Assembly (NCBI RefSeq): GCF_042684705.1
Contig: NZ_JBHULZ010000041.1
Coordinates: forward strand, 744,001-808,000
DNA length: 64,000 nucleotides
DNA from: Mesonia sediminis
Lineage (GTDB): Bacteria > Bacteroidota > Bacteroidia > Flavobacteriales > Flavobacteriaceae
Direction: 5' to 3'
Below are positions 62,972-64,000 of this stretch, in pieces. Positions within the stretch are counted from its first letter, which is position 1, and the number at the start of each line of letters is the position of its first letter. The position numbers and the translations under genes were made by a program. The notes beneath the pieces are model-generated. The model worked only from the letters and a program-made list of their open reading frames with translations. It was not told the origin of the DNA and did no database searches.

Positions 62972-63583
62972 TTGGACAAAAATACTATCGTAGAGCGCAT
63001 GGCCGAGATTTTGAAAGAGACGCCAACCTCTATGGAAATCGTAAAGAAAGATGCGAAAACCGAACAGCGGTTCAAATATTTAGCTACTTATATGATTGAT
63101 AAAGCAATAGCTAAAGACGCGTTGGTGTTATCTGAAAATGAGATGGGTATTGGTATTGTTATTCAAAACAGTAAAGACAAGCCTAATTTTTTCAAAGATA
63201 AATGGGAAGATTTAAAGTTGGTTTACCATGTAACGGGTTTCAAAAATATTCCTAAAATTTTACGAAACCAAAAATATGTACGCCAGCAAAGACCAGCCAA
63301 CCAAGATTATTTATATTGCTGGTTCTGGGGCATTAGCAAAGATAATCGCGGTGCAGACACACAGGTAGCTAAACAAATGAAAGATGAGTTTTTAAGACGA
63401 GCGCATAAGTTAAATTTGCCCCTATTTGCAGAAACGCAAATGCGCCGAAATACCATTGTATATCAAAAATTTGGCTTTGAATTATTTCACACTTGGAATA
63501 GAGAAGATGGTAAAACTATGTATTTCTTAAAATACGACCCTAAAAAGCATCCTGAATACGAAGACCAGCAAAATATAGAATAA
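62972..63583 (+). CDS. GNAT-like acyltransferase-domain protein
   Basis: 203 residues. The C-terminal part has ETQMRRNTIVYQKFGFELFHTW, typical of the last strands of GNAT folds (YxKxGFxL), and AKQMKDEFLRRAHKLNLPLF before it; the CoA-binding R/Q-xxGxG/A motif is not clear. Start is TTG 62972; ATG 62999 is the alternative. Substrate unknown. Terminator follows at 63582. Confidence 0.65.
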   Translation: MDKNTIVERMAEILKETPTSMEIVKKDAKTEQRFKYLATYMIDKAIAKDALVLSENEMGIGIVIQNSKDKPNFFKDKWEDLKLVYHVTGFKNIPKILRNQKYVRQQRPANQDYLYCWFWGISKDNRGADTQVAKQMKDEFLRRAHKLNLPLFAETQMRRNTIVYQKFGFELFHTWNREDGKTMYFLKYDPKKHPEYEDQQNIE

Positions 63584-63611
63584 AAAAAGCAGCCTTACAG
63601 CTGCTTTTTTT
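63582..63611. terminator. Bidirectional terminator
   Basis: AAAAAAAGCAGC (63582-63593) pairs with GCTGCTTTTTTT (63600-63611). Symmetric A/T flanks serve both the GNAT-like gene and the convergent sigma-54 activator gene. Confidence 0.9.
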
Positions 63612-63626
63612 ACTTAAATGGATTTT

Positions 63627-64000
63627 TTATTTGCTCGCAAAAGCTTCAACATCGCGTTGAGTGATTTCTTTTCCTCCCAAAATCATCAAGCGCTCAACCA
63701 CGTTTCGTAACTCCCGAATATTACCTGTCCAATCATAATCTTTAAGTTGGCTTAAAGCGTCCTCACTAAAGGTTTTGGGCGTAGTGCCCTGTTCTTTGGC
63801 TATTTTTTCTGAAAAATAATTCACTAAACTAGGAATATCTTCTCTTCTATCGTTTAAGTTAGGAACAGCAATAAGAATAACCGCTAGCCTATGGTATAAA
63901 TCTTCTCTAAAACGCTTGGCTTTTATTTCTTCCTTTAAATTTTTATTGGTGGCTGCAACTACGCGTACATCAACTTTTAAATCTTTATCTGATCCTACCC
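63627..64000 (-). CDS. Sigma-54-dependent transcriptional activator, C-terminal part (runs off the window)
   Basis: About 123 residues of the AAA+ domain are visible: VDVRVVAATNKNLKEE, RFREDLYHRLAVILIAVPNL, RREDIP and WTGNIRELRNVVERL (sensor II), all NtrC-family marks. It ends EAFASK only about 30 residues after the sensor II motif, with no Fis-type helix-turn-helix. That is known in some Bacteroidota members and would mean it either lacks DNA binding or relies on another protein. The N-terminal part lies beyond the window. Confidence 0.88.
   Translation of the reverse strand, partial: VGSDKDLKVDVRVVAATNKNLKEEIKAKRFREDLYHRLAVILIAVPNLNDRREDIPSLVNYFSEKIAKEQGTTPKTFSEDALSQLKDYDWTGNIRELRNVVERLMILGGKEITQRDVEAFASK

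Overview
The window looks like draft-quality chromosome from a Flavobacteriaceae-type bacterium (phylum Bacteroidota). The evidence is its low GC content, Bacteroidota -7 boxes (TAnnTTTG), families typical of the phylum (DUF3570/DUF4266, DUF4199, DUF2911, a CzcA-TolC fusion, an HU-like IHF-type protein) and a long SecA that lacks the zinc-binding tail. Three 10-N gaps and one 158-N gap, all in or next to repeats, show that contigs were joined here.

Layout. 0-2.6 kb: start of an unknown gene, then a repeat field. 2.6-13.7 kb, all minus strand: a thioredoxin/ApbE/DUF4266/DUF3570 flavinylation-type operon, a metal-efflux RND operon, and its probable sensor kinase/response regulator. 13.7-18.5 kb: repeats, a RelE/ParE toxin-antitoxin pair and an HU-like gene cut by a gap. 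18.5-24 kb: NERD nuclease-like protein, ClC channel, small conserved genes, an SRAP/YedK DNA-crosslink protein. 24-27.3 kb: repeats with a second toxin-antitoxin pair. 27.3-41.6 kb: a surface-polysaccharide locus with Wzt-like ATPase, ATP-grasp, PglD/NeuD acetyltransferase, WecE and WecF on plus, and Wza, Wzc, UDP-sugar dehydrogenase, epimerase and Wzm-like permease on minus. 41.7-64 kb: mostly ordinary chromosomal genes (ABC-F, cobalamin adenosyltransferase, SecA, an ECF sigma cassette, Ohr, MeaB, PAP2, MATE, GH3, PPK2, a sigma-54 activator), broken by a small AT-rich accessory patch at 58.2-59.7 kb.

The most unusual content is the intergenic repeat system. A roughly 180-bp element (best copies 15923-16103, 1664-1841, 16484-16659) can fold as a closed four-way junction. 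Its first arm differs in sequence between copies but keeps its pairing, which suggests selection on structure. It is combined with two other hairpin-rich modules (A and C) and with small CCCGA-nnn-TCGGG hairpins. All clusters left of 27.3 kb lie in one orientation, while the cluster at 33.9-34.9 kb is reversed. The Wzt-to-WecF half of the polysaccharide locus is therefore flanked by inverted repeats. Flipping that segment would place the Wzt ATPase directly downstream of its Wzm permease and make the locus co-directional with wza-wzc. This is either a phase-variable inversion or an assembly error.

Other points of interest: the RND operon and the regulator gene share an 11-bp-period direct repeat at the same distance from their -7 boxes; a 14-mer palindrome core recurs four times, twice inside genes; and a small Cys-rich lipoprotein gene carries an in-frame stop inside its signal peptide.
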